DNA of 64,000 nt. Source: Acetobacteraceae bacterium (GTDB lineage: Bacteria; Pseudomonadota; Alphaproteobacteria; Acetobacterales; Acetobacteraceae). The position numbers were made by a program, and so were the translations under genes. This document shows, piece after piece, positions 8,385 through 17,558 of this stretch (its first letter is position 1; each line of letters starts with the position of its first letter). The DNA lies in the NCBI GenBank assembly GCA_947474705.1, contig CANJJS010000004.1:1-64000 (forward strand). Reading direction: 5' to 3'. Below the pieces are notes generated by a model. That model saw nothing but the letters and a program-made list of their open reading frames with translations, was not told the DNA's origin and searched no databases.

Positions 8385-9524
8385 CTACTCCGCCGCTTCG
8401 GCCGGCTCCTGCTTCCGCGACCGGATCCGCTTCAGCGCGCTTTCGACATGCTGGCTGAACACGTATTCGGCGGGCCGTTGCCCCGCGAGCGAGACATCCG
8501 GCGCCATCGGCCCTTCCGTCCGAATCCCGCGCAGGACCTGCGCCGCGGCCTTGATCGGATGGCGGATGGTTTCCGCCACCGCGCTGGCCTCATAGCCCGA
8601 GTGAACCATGCAGTCGGCGCATTTTTCGTAGTTGCCGGTGCCGTACTTGTCCCAGTCCGTGGTCTCCATCAGCTCCTTGAAGCTTTTGGCGTACCCTTCG
8701 CCCAGCAGATAACAGGGGCGTTGCCAGCCGAAATAAGTGCGGGTGGGGTTCCCCCAGGGCGTGCAATGGAAAGTCTGGTTGCCCGCCAGGAAATCCAGGA
8801 ACATCGACGACTGATTGAACGACCACTTCGTCTTGCCCTGCCGGCGGAAGATACCGCGGAACAATTCCTTGGTCTTGCTCCGGTTCAGAAAGTGCTGCTG
8901 GTCCGGCGCGCGTTCGTAGGCATAGCCCGGCGATACCGAGATCCCGTCGACGCCCATCGCCATGACATCGTCGAAGAAGGAAGCGACCTTCGCCGGTTCG
9001 GCCGTGTTGAACAGCGTGCTGTTGATGATCGTGCGGAAACCGCGGCGCTTGGCTTCCTTGATCGCCGCCACCGCGCGGTCGTAAACGCCGGTCTGGCAGA
9101 CGGAGATGTCGTGCTCTTCCCGCCCTCCGTCCAGATGCACGGACCACGAGAACCATTTGCTGGGCTTGAACAGCTCCATCTTCTTTTCCAGAAGCAGAGC
9201 ATTCGTGCAGACGATGACGAATTTCTTCCGGGCGATGGCGCCCTCGACGATCTGCTCGATCTCGCGATGCAGCAGCGGCTCGCCGCCCGCGATGACCACG
9301 ACGGGCGCGCCGCATTCGTCCACGGCTTCCAGGCACTCGGCCACTGAGAGACGCTGGTTCAGGATTTCCGCCGGGTAGTCGATCTTGCCGCATCCCGCGC
9401 AAGCGAGGTTGCAGCGGAACAAGGGTTCCAGCATCAACACCAGCGGGTAGCGCTTGCGGCCCAACAGATGCTGCTTGACGACATAGGCTCCGACCCGGAG
9501 CGCCTGATTCAACGGCACGGTCAT
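8385..9524 (-). CDS. hpnH: Adenosyl-hopene transferase (radical SAM)
   Basis: A 379-residue radical SAM protein matching HpnH along its length. The cluster-binding CxxxCxxC is Cys38, Cys42 and Cys45 (RCNLACAGC), followed by the AGGEPLLH motif that contacts SAM. C-terminal cysteines (YEKCADCMVHSG) fit the family's SPASM-like tail. Established role: joining the 5'-deoxyadenosyl group of SAM to a C30 hopene (diploptene), giving adenosylhopane, the first step to C35 hopanoids. It starts 15 bases after ispH ends, forming an ispH-hpnH unit that links isoprenoid precursor supply with hopanoid tailoring, divergent from ispA-dxs-hpnMIJ. Confidence 0.96.
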   Translation of the reverse strand: MTVPLNQALRVGAYVVKQHLLGRKRYPLVLMLEPLFRCNLACAGCGKIDYPAEILNQRLSVAECLEAVDECGAPVVVIAGGEPLLHREIEQIVEGAIARKKFVIVCTNALLLEKKMELFKPSKWFSWSVHLDGGREEHDISVCQTGVYDRAVAAIKEAKRRGFRTIINSTLFNTAEPAKVASFFDDVMAMGVDGISVSPGYAYERAPDQQHFLNRSKTKELFRGIFRRQGKTKWSFNQSSMFLDFLAGNQTFHCTPWGNPTRTYFGWQRPCYLLGEGYAKSFKELMETTDWDKYGTGNYEKCADCMVHSGYEASAVAETIRHPIKAAAQVLRGIRTEGPMAPDVSLAGQRPAEYVFSQHVESALKRIRSRKQEPAEAAE

Positions 9525-9539
9525 GGTCTCGAAAATCCC

Positions 9540-10469
9540 TTAAGCGTCGGCGACTTCGGCGGGGAAACGGAAACGCACGTCTTCGGCCACCCCATCCAGG
9601 GTGGAGACCTCGATCGTGTCGATGTCGCGCAGACCGTCGATCACGCCGCGCACCAGCGACTCTGGCGCGGAGGCCCCGGCGGTCACACCGACGGATCGCA
9701 CGCCGCGAAACCATTCGGGACGCATGGTGCTGGCATCGTCGATCAAATACGCGGGCCGTCCCAGTTCCTCGCCGATCTCGCGCAGGCGGTTCGAGTTCGA
9801 GGAGTTGCGGGAGCCGACGACCAAAATGAGATCCACCTTTTGCGCGAGGTCGCGCACCGCCTGCTGGCGGTTCTGCGTGGCGTAGCAGATGTCGCGGACA
9901 TCGGGGCCGACGATCGCCGGGAACCGGGCTTGCAGCGCCGCGATGATGCCGCGGGTGTCATCGACCGACAGCGTGGTCTGCGTGATATAAGCCAACTTGC
10001 CGGGATCGCGCACGTTCAGCGTCGCCACGTCCGCGGCCGTTTGCACCAGATGAATGGTGCCCGGCACCTGCCCGATCGTGCCTTCGACCTCGGCGTGACC
10101 GGCGTGGCCGACCAGGACGATTTCCCGGTCCTGGCGCGCGTAGCGGCGGCCTTCGTTATGTACCTTGGCGACCAGCGGACAGGTCGCGTCGATGACCGGC
10201 AATCCGCGGGCGGCGGCGTCCTGTTCGACCTTCTTGGCGACACCATGGGCCGAAAAAATGGTCATCGCGCCATCCGGGACCTGATCCAGCTCGTCGACGA
10301 AAATCGCGCCGCGCTGCCGCAGATCCTCGACCACGTGGCGGTTGTGCACGATTTCGTGCCGCACGTAGATCGGCGGGCCGAATTTCTTCAGCGCCCGTTC
10401 CACGATTTCAATCGCCCGTTCCACCCCCGCGCAAAACCCACGCGGCTGGGCCAGGATCACACGCAACAT
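9540..10469 (-). CDS. ispH: 4-hydroxy-3-methylbut-2-enyl diphosphate reductase
   Basis: A 309-residue iron-sulfur enzyme catalysing the last MEP-pathway step, reduction of HMBPP to IPP and DMAPP. The three cluster cysteines are Cys13 (RGFCAGV), Cys97 (DATCPLV) and Cys195 (DICYATQN). The conserved substrate residues appear in [27 protein letters not shown] and NSSNSNRL. The start at 10469 gives the canonical [16 protein letters not shown]; the longer frame upstream has no family match. AGAGGAAAG precedes the ATG. First gene of the ispH-hpnH unit. Confidence 0.97.
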   Translation of the reverse strand: MLRVILAQPRGFCAGVERAIEIVERALKKFGPPIYVRHEIVHNRHVVEDLRQRGAIFVDELDQVPDGAMTIFSAHGVAKKVEQDAAARGLPVIDATCPLVAKVHNEGRRYARQDREIVLVGHAGHAEVEGTIGQVPGTIHLVQTAADVATLNVRDPGKLAYITQTTLSVDDTRGIIAALQARFPAIVGPDVRDICYATQNRQQAVRDLAQKVDLILVVGSRNSSNSNRLREIGEELGRPAYLIDDASTMRPEWFRGVRSVGVTAGASAPESLVRGVIDGLRDIDTIEVSTLDGVAEDVRFRFPAEVADA

Positions 10470-10892
10470 CCAGATCTTTCCTCTGCCAGTGACCGCGCCG
10501 CGCCGGTTCCGGATCGGCCGGGCCAGGACGGGGCGGCGTACCGGTCCGCCTGTGGTGAGACACGCCAATGCGAGACCGCTCTATACCGGACTCCGCCGGT
10601 CGGGATATGGCAGGTCGCGTAGGGGATCGCAATGGCGGCATCTGGCCTTTCGCCACGTTTTCGCCGCGGCGCGAAAAGCCCGCGCGGGCAAAGACCGCGA
10701 TGGATCGCGCCGCGCGCGCGGGCTTGGCGAGACCGGGACGGTGTGGCAGGAGGGGAGAGAGTGTGTAAGGCCTCGCGGTTGCCATGGTCGTGACACATGG
10801 ACATCGCACAAGGGCGCGAACACGCCGAAGTGGCCGGGTCGGGCACCAGGCCTGGTGCCGGCGGACGACACGCCGCGAAACCGAAACGGGGT
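10470..10892. other. Divergent promoter region between ispH and ispA, highly structured
   Basis: These 423 bases must hold promoters for both arms of the hopanoid/MEP block. I see no convincing gene; short frames here are remnants of upstream extensions of ispH and ispA. The main structure is a large GC-rich inverted repeat at 10676-10725. No clear sigma-70 boxes stood out by eye. Confidence 0.6.
10676..10725. repeat. Large inverted repeat in the ispH-ispA intergenic region
   Basis: The arms AAGCCCGCGCG (10676-10686) and CGCGCGGGCTT (10715-10725) are perfect 11-bp complements. The 28-base interior contains a second small palindrome, CGCGAT-GG-ATCGCG. It could form in either transcript's leader; its function is unknown. 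Confidence 0.6.
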
Positions 10893-11795
10893 ATGAGAGT
10901 GGCAACCAGCCTGGACTTGTCGAGAGCAATGGCCCGCATCGCCGGGATCGTGGAAAACGCGCTGGAAACCCTTCTGCCCCCCGTCGACGGCGCCGAGGCG
11001 CGGCTGGTGGAAGCCATGCGCTACGCCACGCTGGGCGGCGGCAAACGTCTTCGCGCCTTCCTCGTCATGGAAACGGCGAACCTGTTCTCCGTGTCGGAAA
11101 CCTGCGCCGCCCGGGTCGCGGCGTCTGTCGAAATGCTGCACGCCTACTCGCTGGTCCACGACGATCTGCCGGCCATGGACGACGACGATCTGCGCCGGGG
11201 AAAGCCCAGCACACATAAGGCCTTCGACGAGGCCACCGCGATCCTGGCCGGGGACGCGCTGCAAACCCGCGCCTTCGAAGTCCTGGCCGAACACGACACC
11301 CATTCCGACCCAGAGGCCCGCTGCGAACTGGTCGCGGCGCTTGGCGCGGCGTCCGGCGCGCGCGGCATGGCCGGTGGGCAAATGATCGACATGGTGACCG
11401 AAGGCCAGGTCCTCGACGGCCCCGCGGTGACCCGGCTGCAAGCCCTGAAAACCGGCCGCCTGATTCAATACAGCGCCGAAGCCGGCGCGATTCTGGGCCG
11501 CGCGCCCTACCGCCAGCGCCACCAGATCGTCGCCTTCGGCCGCGATCTCGGCGCGGCTTTCCAAATCGCCGACGACCTGCTGGACGTCGAAGGCACGGCC
11601 GAGGAAACCGGTAAAACCATGGGTAAGGACGCCGCTGCCGGCAAAGCGACGATGGTCTCGGTCCTCGGCCCGGAACTGGCGCGCTCGCATGCGGACATGC
11701 TGGCCCGTCAGGCGGCGGATCACCTCGAGGGTTTCGGGGAACGAGCGGCGCTGCTGCGCGCGCTGGCGGCTTTCGTCGTCGAACGGCGCAGCTAA
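10893..11795 (+). CDS. ispA: Polyprenyl (farnesyl/geranyl) diphosphate synthase
   Basis: A 300-residue trans-prenyltransferase that extends DMAPP with IPP to farnesyl diphosphate. The first aspartate-rich motif is [10 protein letters not shown] starting near residue 90, and the second is DDLLD at 227-231. GGGKRLRA and HAYSLVHDD are also present. The start at 10893 gives the usual length; an internal ATG at 10929 is possible and the ribosome site is weak for both. It is followed 7 bases later by dxs, and then hpnM, hpnI and hpnJ, an arrangement that feeds farnesyl diphosphate to squalene and hopanoids. The exact chain length is not readable from sequence by eye. Confidence 0.95.
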   Translation: MRVATSLDLSRAMARIAGIVENALETLLPPVDGAEARLVEAMRYATLGGGKRLRAFLVMETANLFSVSETCAARVAASVEMLHAYSLVHDDLPAMDDDDLRRGKPSTHKAFDEATAILAGDALQTRAFEVLAEHDTHSDPEARCELVAALGAASGARGMAGGQMIDMVTEGQVLDGPAVTRLQALKTGRLIQYSAEAGAILGRAPYRQRHQIVAFGRDLGAAFQIADDLLDVEGTAEETGKTMGKDAAAGKATMVSVLGPELARSHADMLARQAADHLEGFGERAALLRALAAFVVERRS

Positions 11796-11802
11796 GGGGA
11801 GC

Positions 11803-13749
11803 ATGACACCAATGAGTCCTGTGCCAACGCCGCTGCTGGATCGGGTCAAGTACCCGGCGGACCTGCGGAATTTTTCCCCGGACCAGTTGAAGCAACTCGC
11901 CGCCGAACTGCGCGCGGAAACGATCGACGCGGTCTCCGTCACCGGCGGACATCTCGGTGCCTCCCTTGGCGTCGTGGAACTGACCGTCGCCATCCACGCG
12001 ATCTTCGACACCCCGCGCGACCGGCTGATCTGGGACGTGGGTCATCAGGCCTACCCGCATAAAATCCTGACCGGGCGCCGCGACCGCATCCGCACCCTGC
12101 GCCAGCCCGGCGGCCTGTCCGGCTTCACGAAACGCACCGAAAGCGAATACGACCCCTTCGGCACGGCGCATTCCTCGACCTCCATCTCCGCCGGCCTCGG
12201 CATGGCCGTGGCGCGCGATCTGAAGGGCGATAAAAACAACGTCATCGCCGTCATCGGCGACGGCGCCATGAGCGCGGGGATGGCCTACGAAGCCATGAAC
12301 AACGCCGGCGCGCTCCACTCCCGTCTGATCGTGGTGCTGAACGACAACGACATGTCGATCGCCCCGCCGGTCGGCGCCATGAGCGCTTATTTGTCGCGCC
12401 TCATGTCCTCGCGCAGCTTTCTCACATTGCGCGAACTTGGTTCCAAAATGGCGAAGCGATTCCCAAAGGGCATCGAACGCACGTTGGGCCGGGCCGAAGA
12501 ATATGCCCGCGGCATTCTCACGGGCGGCACGCTGTTCGAAGAACTGGGCTTTTATTACGTGGGCCCGATTGACGGCCATAACATCGACCACCTCCTGCCG
12601 GTGCTCCGCAACGTGCGCGAGGCCGACGAAACCGGCCCGATCCTGGTCCATGTCATCACCCAAAAGGGCAAGGGCTACGTGCCCGCCGAGGAATCCGCCG
12701 ACAAATACCACGGCGTCTCCAAGTTCAACGTCGTCACCGGCGAGCAGGCCAAAGCCCCGCCCGGCCCGCCCGGCTATACCAAGGTCTTCGCCGACGCGCT
12801 GATCCAGGAAGCCGAGAACGATTCAACCATCGTCGCGGTCACCGCCGCGATGCCCTCGGGCACCGGCCTCGACCGCTTCGCCAAAAAATTCCCGACGCGG
12901 ACCTTCGATGTCGGTATCGCCGAGCAACACGCGGTCACCTTCGCCGCCGGGCTCGCCACCGAAGGCATGAAACCCTTCTGCGCGATCTATTCGACCTTCC
13001 TGCAACGCGGCTTCGACCAGGTTGTCCACGACGTGGCCCTGCAATCCCTGCCGGTCCGCTTCGCCATCGACCGCGCGGGCCCCGTCGGCGCCGATGGGGC
13101 AACCCATTCCGGCAGTTTCGACATCGCCTATCTCGGCTGCCTCCCCGGCATGGTCATCATGGCCCCCTCCGACGAAGCCGAGCTGATGCACGCCGTCGCC
13201 ACCGCCGCGGCGATCGGCGACCGTCCCTCCGCCTTTCGCTATCCCCGCGGCGAGGGCACCGGTGTCGCGATGCCAACCATGGGCGAAGTCCTGCGTCTTG
13301 GTACGGGCCGCGTGATCCGCGAGGGCCACTCGATCGCCATCCTCTCCCTCGGACCTCGCCTCGCCGACGCCCTGAAAGCCGCCGACGAGCTGACCGCGCG
13401 CGGCTTCCCCACCACCGTCGCCGACGCCCGCTTCGCCAAACCCATCGACACCGCGCTGGTCGAGCAGCTCGCCCGCAACCACGAAGTTCTCATTACCATC
13501 GAGGAAGGATCGATCGGCGGTTTCGCCAGCCAGGTGATGCACCACCTCGCCTGGAAAGGGCTGATGGACAACGGGCTGAAAGTGCGGCCGATGGTCATGG
13601 CCGACGTCTTCATCGACCACGAATCGCAGGGCAAGCAGATCGCGGAAGCGGGTCTCTCCGTGCGCGATATCGTCGCGGCGGGCCTCGCCGCCTTCGGAAT
13701 CGAGGCCCCCGGCGCGGTGCGGCCGGTTCAGGTCGTGACCGGGCGATAA
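11803..13749 (+). CDS. dxs: 1-deoxy-D-xylulose-5-phosphate synthase
   Basis: A 648-residue TPP-dependent transketolase-like enzyme making DXP from pyruvate and glyceraldehyde 3-phosphate, the entry step of the MEP pathway. The TPP/Mg motif [16 protein letters not shown] occupies 152-167, with [12 protein letters not shown] near 81-92 and the C-terminal transketolase domains containing [15 protein letters not shown]. The start at 11803 follows AAGGGGA; ATG 11812 is an in-frame alternative. It lies inside the ispA-dxs-hpnMIJ operon with short gaps on either side. Confidence 0.97.
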   Translation: MTPMSPVPTPLLDRVKYPADLRNFSPDQLKQLAAELRAETIDAVSVTGGHLGASLGVVELTVAIHAIFDTPRDRLIWDVGHQAYPHKILTGRRDRIRTLRQPGGLSGFTKRTESEYDPFGTAHSSTSISAGLGMAVARDLKGDKNNVIAVIGDGAMSAGMAYEAMNNAGALHSRLIVVLNDNDMSIAPPVGAMSAYLSRLMSSRSFLTLRELGSKMAKRFPKGIERTLGRAEEYARGILTGGTLFEELGFYYVGPIDGHNIDHLLPVLRNVREADETGPILVHVITQKGKGYVPAEESADKYHGVSKFNVVTGEQAKAPPGPPGYTKVFADALIQEAENDSTIVAVTAAMPSGTGLDRFAKKFPTRTFDVGIAEQHAVTFAAGLATEGMKPFCAIYSTFLQRGFDQVVHDVALQSLPVRFAIDRAGPVGADGATHSGSFDIAYLGCLPGMVIMAPSDEAELMHAVATAAAIGDRPSAFRYPRGEGTGVAMPTMGEVLRLGTGRVIREGHSIAILSLGPRLADALKAADELTARGFPTTVADARFAKPIDTALVEQLARNHEVLITIEEGSIGGFASQVMHHLAWKGLMDNGLKVRPMVMADVFIDHESQGKQIAEAGLSVRDIVAAGLAAFGIEAPGAVRPVQVVTGR

Positions 13750-13754
13750 GCGCC

Positions 13755-14420
13755 ATGGCTGACCAGATCGCGACGCGCCGCCAAGGGCTCGGGCGGCGCG
13801 CGCTTCTCCTTCTGGGCGCGGCCCAGACTGTCGCGGCGCCCGGCGGCGCGGCATGGGCGCAAGCGGGAGACCCACGCCAGCCCGTGACCGAACTTTGCGC
13901 GGCGCTTCAGGCATCCATGAAACTGGGGCAGCGCGCGCCGTTCAAGCAACGCTTCGATCTGATCGCGCCCGTCGTCGACCGGGTCGTGGATGTCGATACG
14001 ATCCTTCGGGTCTCGGTCGGGCCGCGCTGGAACGCGATGGCCGAAAACACCCGCCAAACCCTGTTCGCCGTGTTCCGCGCCTTCACCATCGCCAGCTACG
14101 CCGCCAACTTCGACAAAGACAACGGCGACCGGTTCGAAGTTCTGCCGCGCATGCGCGAGTCCGGCGCCGATCGAATCGTCGAAACCAGACTGGTTGCATC
14201 CGACGGCGCGCCCATCCGCATCGATTACCTGATGCGCGAAGCCGGTGGGACCTGGCGGGTTGTCGACGTCCTGCTCGACGGCTCCATCAGCCGCGTCGCC
14301 GTGCAACGCTCCGACTTCCGCGGCCTGCTGGCCACCGACGATCCCGCGCCCCTGATCGCCAGCCTGAACCGGAAAGTCGCCGAACTCTCCGGCGGCGCCA
14401 TGCGGCCGTCCGGTTCGTGA
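13755..14420 (+). CDS. hpnM: MlaC/Ttg2D-family periplasmic protein HpnM
   Basis: A 221-residue exported protein of the MlaC/Ttg2D lipid-transport family. Its signal sequence contains twin arginines (GLGRRALLLLG) and probably ends near AWAQA, residue 36. The mature part has the family features VVDRVVDVDTILR, RWNAMAENTRQTLFAVF and DYLMREAGGTWRVVDV. In hopanoid clusters this gene is named HpnM and is thought to take part in lipid trafficking between membranes; its cargo is unproven. It starts 5 bases after dxs and precedes hpnI by 18 bases. Confidence 0.88.
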   Translation: MADQIATRRQGLGRRALLLLGAAQTVAAPGGAAWAQAGDPRQPVTELCAALQASMKLGQRAPFKQRFDLIAPVVDRVVDVDTILRVSVGPRWNAMAENTRQTLFAVFRAFTIASYAANFDKDNGDRFEVLPRMRESGADRIVETRLVASDGAPIRIDYLMREAGGTWRVVDVLLDGSISRVAVQRSDFRGLLATDDPAPLIASLNRKVAELSGGAMRPSGS

Positions 14421-14438
14421 ACGCGAGGGACTGATCCC

Positions 14439-15623
14439 ATGCTTGGCGGTGTCGCCGGGACGCTGGCGGCCATCGGAGGCGTTCTGGAAATCGCGGGGTG
14501 GATGGCCACCCATCGTTTCGCCCGCCGCGCGCCCGCTCCGCCGCCCGGCACCGAACCGATCACGGTCCTGAAACCCTTGCACGGGGCGGAACCGCTGCTG
14601 GTCGAAGCCCTGTCCAGCCTCTGCGAACAGGACTACCCCCCCGGTTTCCAAATCGTGTTCGGCGTCCATCATGACGCCGATCCGGCGATCGCCGTTGTCC
14701 GGACAATCCAGGAACGCTACCCCGGCCGCGAAATCGAACTGGTCATCGACCAGACCCGGCACGGCGCCAACCCGAAAATTGGCAACCTTATCAATATGTT
14801 GCCTATGGCGCGCCACGACATCCTGGTGCTCGCCGATTCCGACGTTCATACCCGGCCCGACTATCTGCGGCATTTGTCGGAGTCACTGTCGCGGCCCGAT
14901 GTCGGACTGGTCACCACCCTGTACAGCGGACTGCCCGCATCCCCCGCCTTGCCCATCCTGCTGGGCGCGACCCAAATCTCCTACGACTTCCTGCCCGGCG
15001 CCCTGATCGCCCGCGCCATGGGCCGGCGCGATTGTCTGGGCGCCACCATGTGCCTGCGACGCGAAACGCTCGAACAAATTGGCGGCCTGGAGGCCCTGAA
15101 AGACCATTTGGCCGACGACAACGTTCTGGGCCAACGTGTTCGCGCCGAGGGCCTGGATGTCGCGCTGGCCCACACCGTCGTCGCCACCACGGTCCCGGAA
15201 AACCGATTTTCAGCGCTCTGGCGGCACGAGTTGCGCTGGGCCCGCACGATCCGCACCCTGGAACCGGCGGGCTTCGCGATGCTACCACTGCAATACCCCC
15301 TCTTCTGGGCGATCGCCGCCCTGCTCCTGGCCCAGGGGGCCGCTTGGGCGTGGACTTTGGCCCTGGTCATCTGGGCCGTACGCGCCCTGGCCGTCACGGG
15401 AATCCATTTCGCGCTGCGAGATATGCTGGGAGGGCTTGCATTCCGCTGCCCGGTCTGGCTTCTCCCGTTGCGAGACCTGTTGTCCGCGGCCGAATGGGTC
15501 GTAAGCCACGCCGGACGCGACGTGGAATGGCGCGGTCAGACTCTCCACGCCGACACACCGCCCCGCCTGACACAACGCGAGCCCCATCCGGCGACTCTCA
15601 ACAAGGGACCCAACGCGAGATGA
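14439..15623 (+). CDS. hpnI: Hopanoid glycosyltransferase HpnI (GT21-like)
   Basis: A 394-residue membrane glycosyltransferase resembling ceramide glucosyltransferases. It has one N-terminal helix (about 3-25), a GT-A catalytic domain with VLADSD (Asp133, Asp135), a DDN segment near 225, RHELRWARTIR as the Q/RxxRW-type acceptor motif, and three C-terminal helices between about 285 and 350. Established role in hopanoid producers: adding N-acetylglucosamine to bacteriohopanetetrol. The partner deacetylase HpnK is not in the window. The stop overlaps the hpnJ start codon (ATGATG). Confidence 0.93.
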   Translation: MLGGVAGTLAAIGGVLEIAGWMATHRFARRAPAPPPGTEPITVLKPLHGAEPLLVEALSSLCEQDYPPGFQIVFGVHHDADPAIAVVRTIQERYPGREIELVIDQTRHGANPKIGNLINMLPMARHDILVLADSDVHTRPDYLRHLSESLSRPDVGLVTTLYSGLPASPALPILLGATQISYDFLPGALIARAMGRRDCLGATMCLRRETLEQIGGLEALKDHLADDNVLGQRVRAEGLDVALAHTVVATTVPENRFSALWRHELRWARTIRTLEPAGFAMLPLQYPLFWAIAALLLAQGAAWAWTLALVIWAVRALAVTGIHFALRDMLGGLAFRCPVWLLPLRDLLSAAEWVVSHAGRDVEWRGQTLHADTPPRLTQREPHPATLNKGPNAR

Positions 15624-17047
15624 TGAAAACCCTGTTCCTGCAACCGCCATCCTTCGACGGTTTCGACGGCGGCGCCGGCTCGCGGTATCAGGCGCGGCGG
15701 GAAATCAAGTCGTTCTGGTTCCCGACCTGGCTGGCGCAACCCGCGGCCCTGGTGCCCGGAAGCAAACTGATCGACGCGCCACCCGCGCGGATCGGGCTGG
15801 CACCCGTGACGGCGGCGGCGCGCCAGCATGAGCTGTGCATCATCCATACCTCGACCCCGTCCTTCGCGTCCGACGTGAAGGTGGCCGCGGCGCTGAAAGA
15901 CGCGAACCCCGCGCTGAAAATCGGCTTCGTCGGCGCCAAGGTCGCGGTCCAGCCGGCCGAAAGCCTGGCCGCCGGCCTGCCGATCGACTTTGTCGCGCGC
16001 AACGAGTTCGACTTCACGATCAAGGAAATCGCCGAGGGCCGCGACTGGAGTTCCGTGGACGGCATCTCCTACCGCAACAACGCCGGCGCCATCGTCCACA
16101 ACAAGGATCGCGCGATCCTGGAAGACATGGACCAGCTTCCCTTCGTGACCGAGGTCTACAAACGCGACCTGCGGATCGAGGATTATTTCATCGGTTACCT
16201 GATGCACCCGTACGTGTCGCTCTACACGGGCCGCGGCTGCAAATCGCGTTGCACCTTCTGCCTGTGGCCGCAAACCGTCGGCGGCCACAATTATCGGGTC
16301 CGCTCCCCCGGCCACGTCGCCGAGGAAATCCGCCTGGCCAAATCCTACTGGCCACAGGTCCGCGAATTCTTCTTCGACGACGACACCTTCACCGACAACC
16401 TGCCGCGCGCCGAGGCGATCGCGCGCGAACTGGGCAAGATGGGCGTGACCTGGTCGTGCAACGCCAAGGCGAACGTGCCACGGGAAACGCTGAAAGTTCT
16501 GAAAGACAACGGCCTGCGCCTGCTGCTGGTGGGCTACGAAAGCGGCAATCAGCAAATCCTGCACAACATCAAAAAGGGCATGCGGATCGAGGTCGCGCGG
16601 AAGTTCACTCAGGATTGCCACGACCTCGGCATCAAGATCCACGGGACGTTTATTCTGGGCCTTCCCGGCGAGACGACGGAAACGATCCAGGAAACGATCA
16701 AATTCGCGACGGACATCAATCCGCACACGATCCAGGTGTCCCTGGCCGCGCCCTATCCCGGCACCTTCCTCTACAAACAGGCCGTCGAAAACGGCTGGCT
16801 GGACGCCGAACACGCCGAACTGATCGACGAGCATGGTGTGCAGATCGCACCTCTTTCGTACCCGCATCTGTCGCATACCGAGATTTTCGACAACGTGGAA
16901 ACGTTTTACAAGAAGTTCTACTTCCGCGCGCCGAAGATCGCCTCGATTGTTGGGGAAATGGTGCGCAGCCCGCAAATGATGAAGCGGCGCCTGCGGGAAG
17001 GGGTGGAATTCTTCCAGTTCCTGCGGGAGCGGCATAACGCGGCGTAA
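15620..17047 (+). CDS. hpnJ: Hopanoid biosynthesis radical SAM protein HpnJ
   Basis: A 475-residue B12-binding-domain radical SAM enzyme. The N-terminal Rossmann-like segment is followed by GRGCKSRCTFCLWP with cluster ligands Cys207, Cys211 and Cys214. The motifs [18 protein letters not shown] and GTFILGLPGET are typical of the subgroup. HpnJ is known to contract the glucosamine-derived sugar on bacteriohopanetetrol to the cyclitol ether headgroup. It overlaps hpnI by 4 bases. It is the last gene of the operon; beyond it lies about 500 bases of noncoding DNA. Confidence 0.95.
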   Translation: MMKTLFLQPPSFDGFDGGAGSRYQARREIKSFWFPTWLAQPAALVPGSKLIDAPPARIGLAPVTAAARQHELCIIHTSTPSFASDVKVAAALKDANPALKIGFVGAKVAVQPAESLAAGLPIDFVARNEFDFTIKEIAEGRDWSSVDGISYRNNAGAIVHNKDRAILEDMDQLPFVTEVYKRDLRIEDYFIGYLMHPYVSLYTGRGCKSRCTFCLWPQTVGGHNYRVRSPGHVAEEIRLAKSYWPQVREFFFDDDTFTDNLPRAEAIARELGKMGVTWSCNAKANVPRETLKVLKDNGLRLLLVGYESGNQQILHNIKKGMRIEVARKFTQDCHDLGIKIHGTFILGLPGETTETIQETIKFATDINPHTIQVSLAAPYPGTFLYKQAVENGWLDAEHAELIDEHGVQIAPLSYPHLSHTEIFDNVETFYKKFYFRAPKIASIVGEMVRSPQMMKRRLREGVEFFQFLRERHNAA

Positions 17048-17558
17048 GAACGAGGCGCGGTGAGCGTTGGGATTTCGCGGTGAACCCGGCGTCGCCACCG
17101 CGACAGAAGGGGATCGCGAGGGGCAAGCCACCGCGATGTATTTTTCGTGGCACATTCCCGGTGCCTGGGTGAAGCGGCACCGATGATCGCGGGTCGGCGT
17201 CTCGCGTCGACCAGCGCTGCGTTCAGGGCGAACAGTCCCTGGTCCGCGAAGAAGGCGTTTGGCCACATTGGCCGACGCCGCGACGCCGGTTTTTCTTATG
17301 CGGGATCGCTCTCAGCCGTCGCCGGACCATCTGGTCGCGCGCGCTGAACAGCCCGCAATACCAACTGACGTGGACAGTGACTCTTGGCGGGACCACCCAA
17401 CCCGTCATCGCCGGCGGAGGCTAACAACCCACGACTTTAATGAAATCGACACTTTGAAGGCGTGCATGGTCGCCTTTCGGCGACCATGACGATGGGTCAA
17501 CGCGAGCACGGCGACGGTCAGTCTTTCCGCCGGTTGATATAACGTCTCCAACGCGCCG
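17048..17558. other. Intergenic region between convergent hpnJ and kup
   Basis: These 511 bases lie between two convergent stops. Short frames of 60-116 codons exist on both strands but overlap each other, lack ribosome sites and match nothing I know. The region holds an inverted pair around 17076 (CGCGGTG and CACCGCG about 13 bases apart), a similar CCACCGCG at about 17130, and the hairpin at 17465-17488. Confidence 0.55.
17465..17488. repeat. Intergenic hairpin, REP-like copy 2
   Basis: A perfect 10-bp stem, CATGGTCGCC and GGCGACCATG, around a TTTC loop. It shares its CATGGTC core and pyrimidine tetraloop with the hairpin at 8286-8315. It lies 71 bases beyond the kup stop and is the likely 3'-end structure of that transcript or a dispersed repeat. 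Confidence 0.6.

Noticed and set aside
10797-10892. Upstream extension of IspA
   Set aside because: The additional 32 residues are not part of the prenyltransferase fold, and the ATG at 10893 gives the normal length.
16918-17347. Small ORFs in the hpnJ-kup gap (66-116 codons on both strands)
   Set aside because: They overlap hpnJ or each other, have no ribosome sites and show no recognisable domain.
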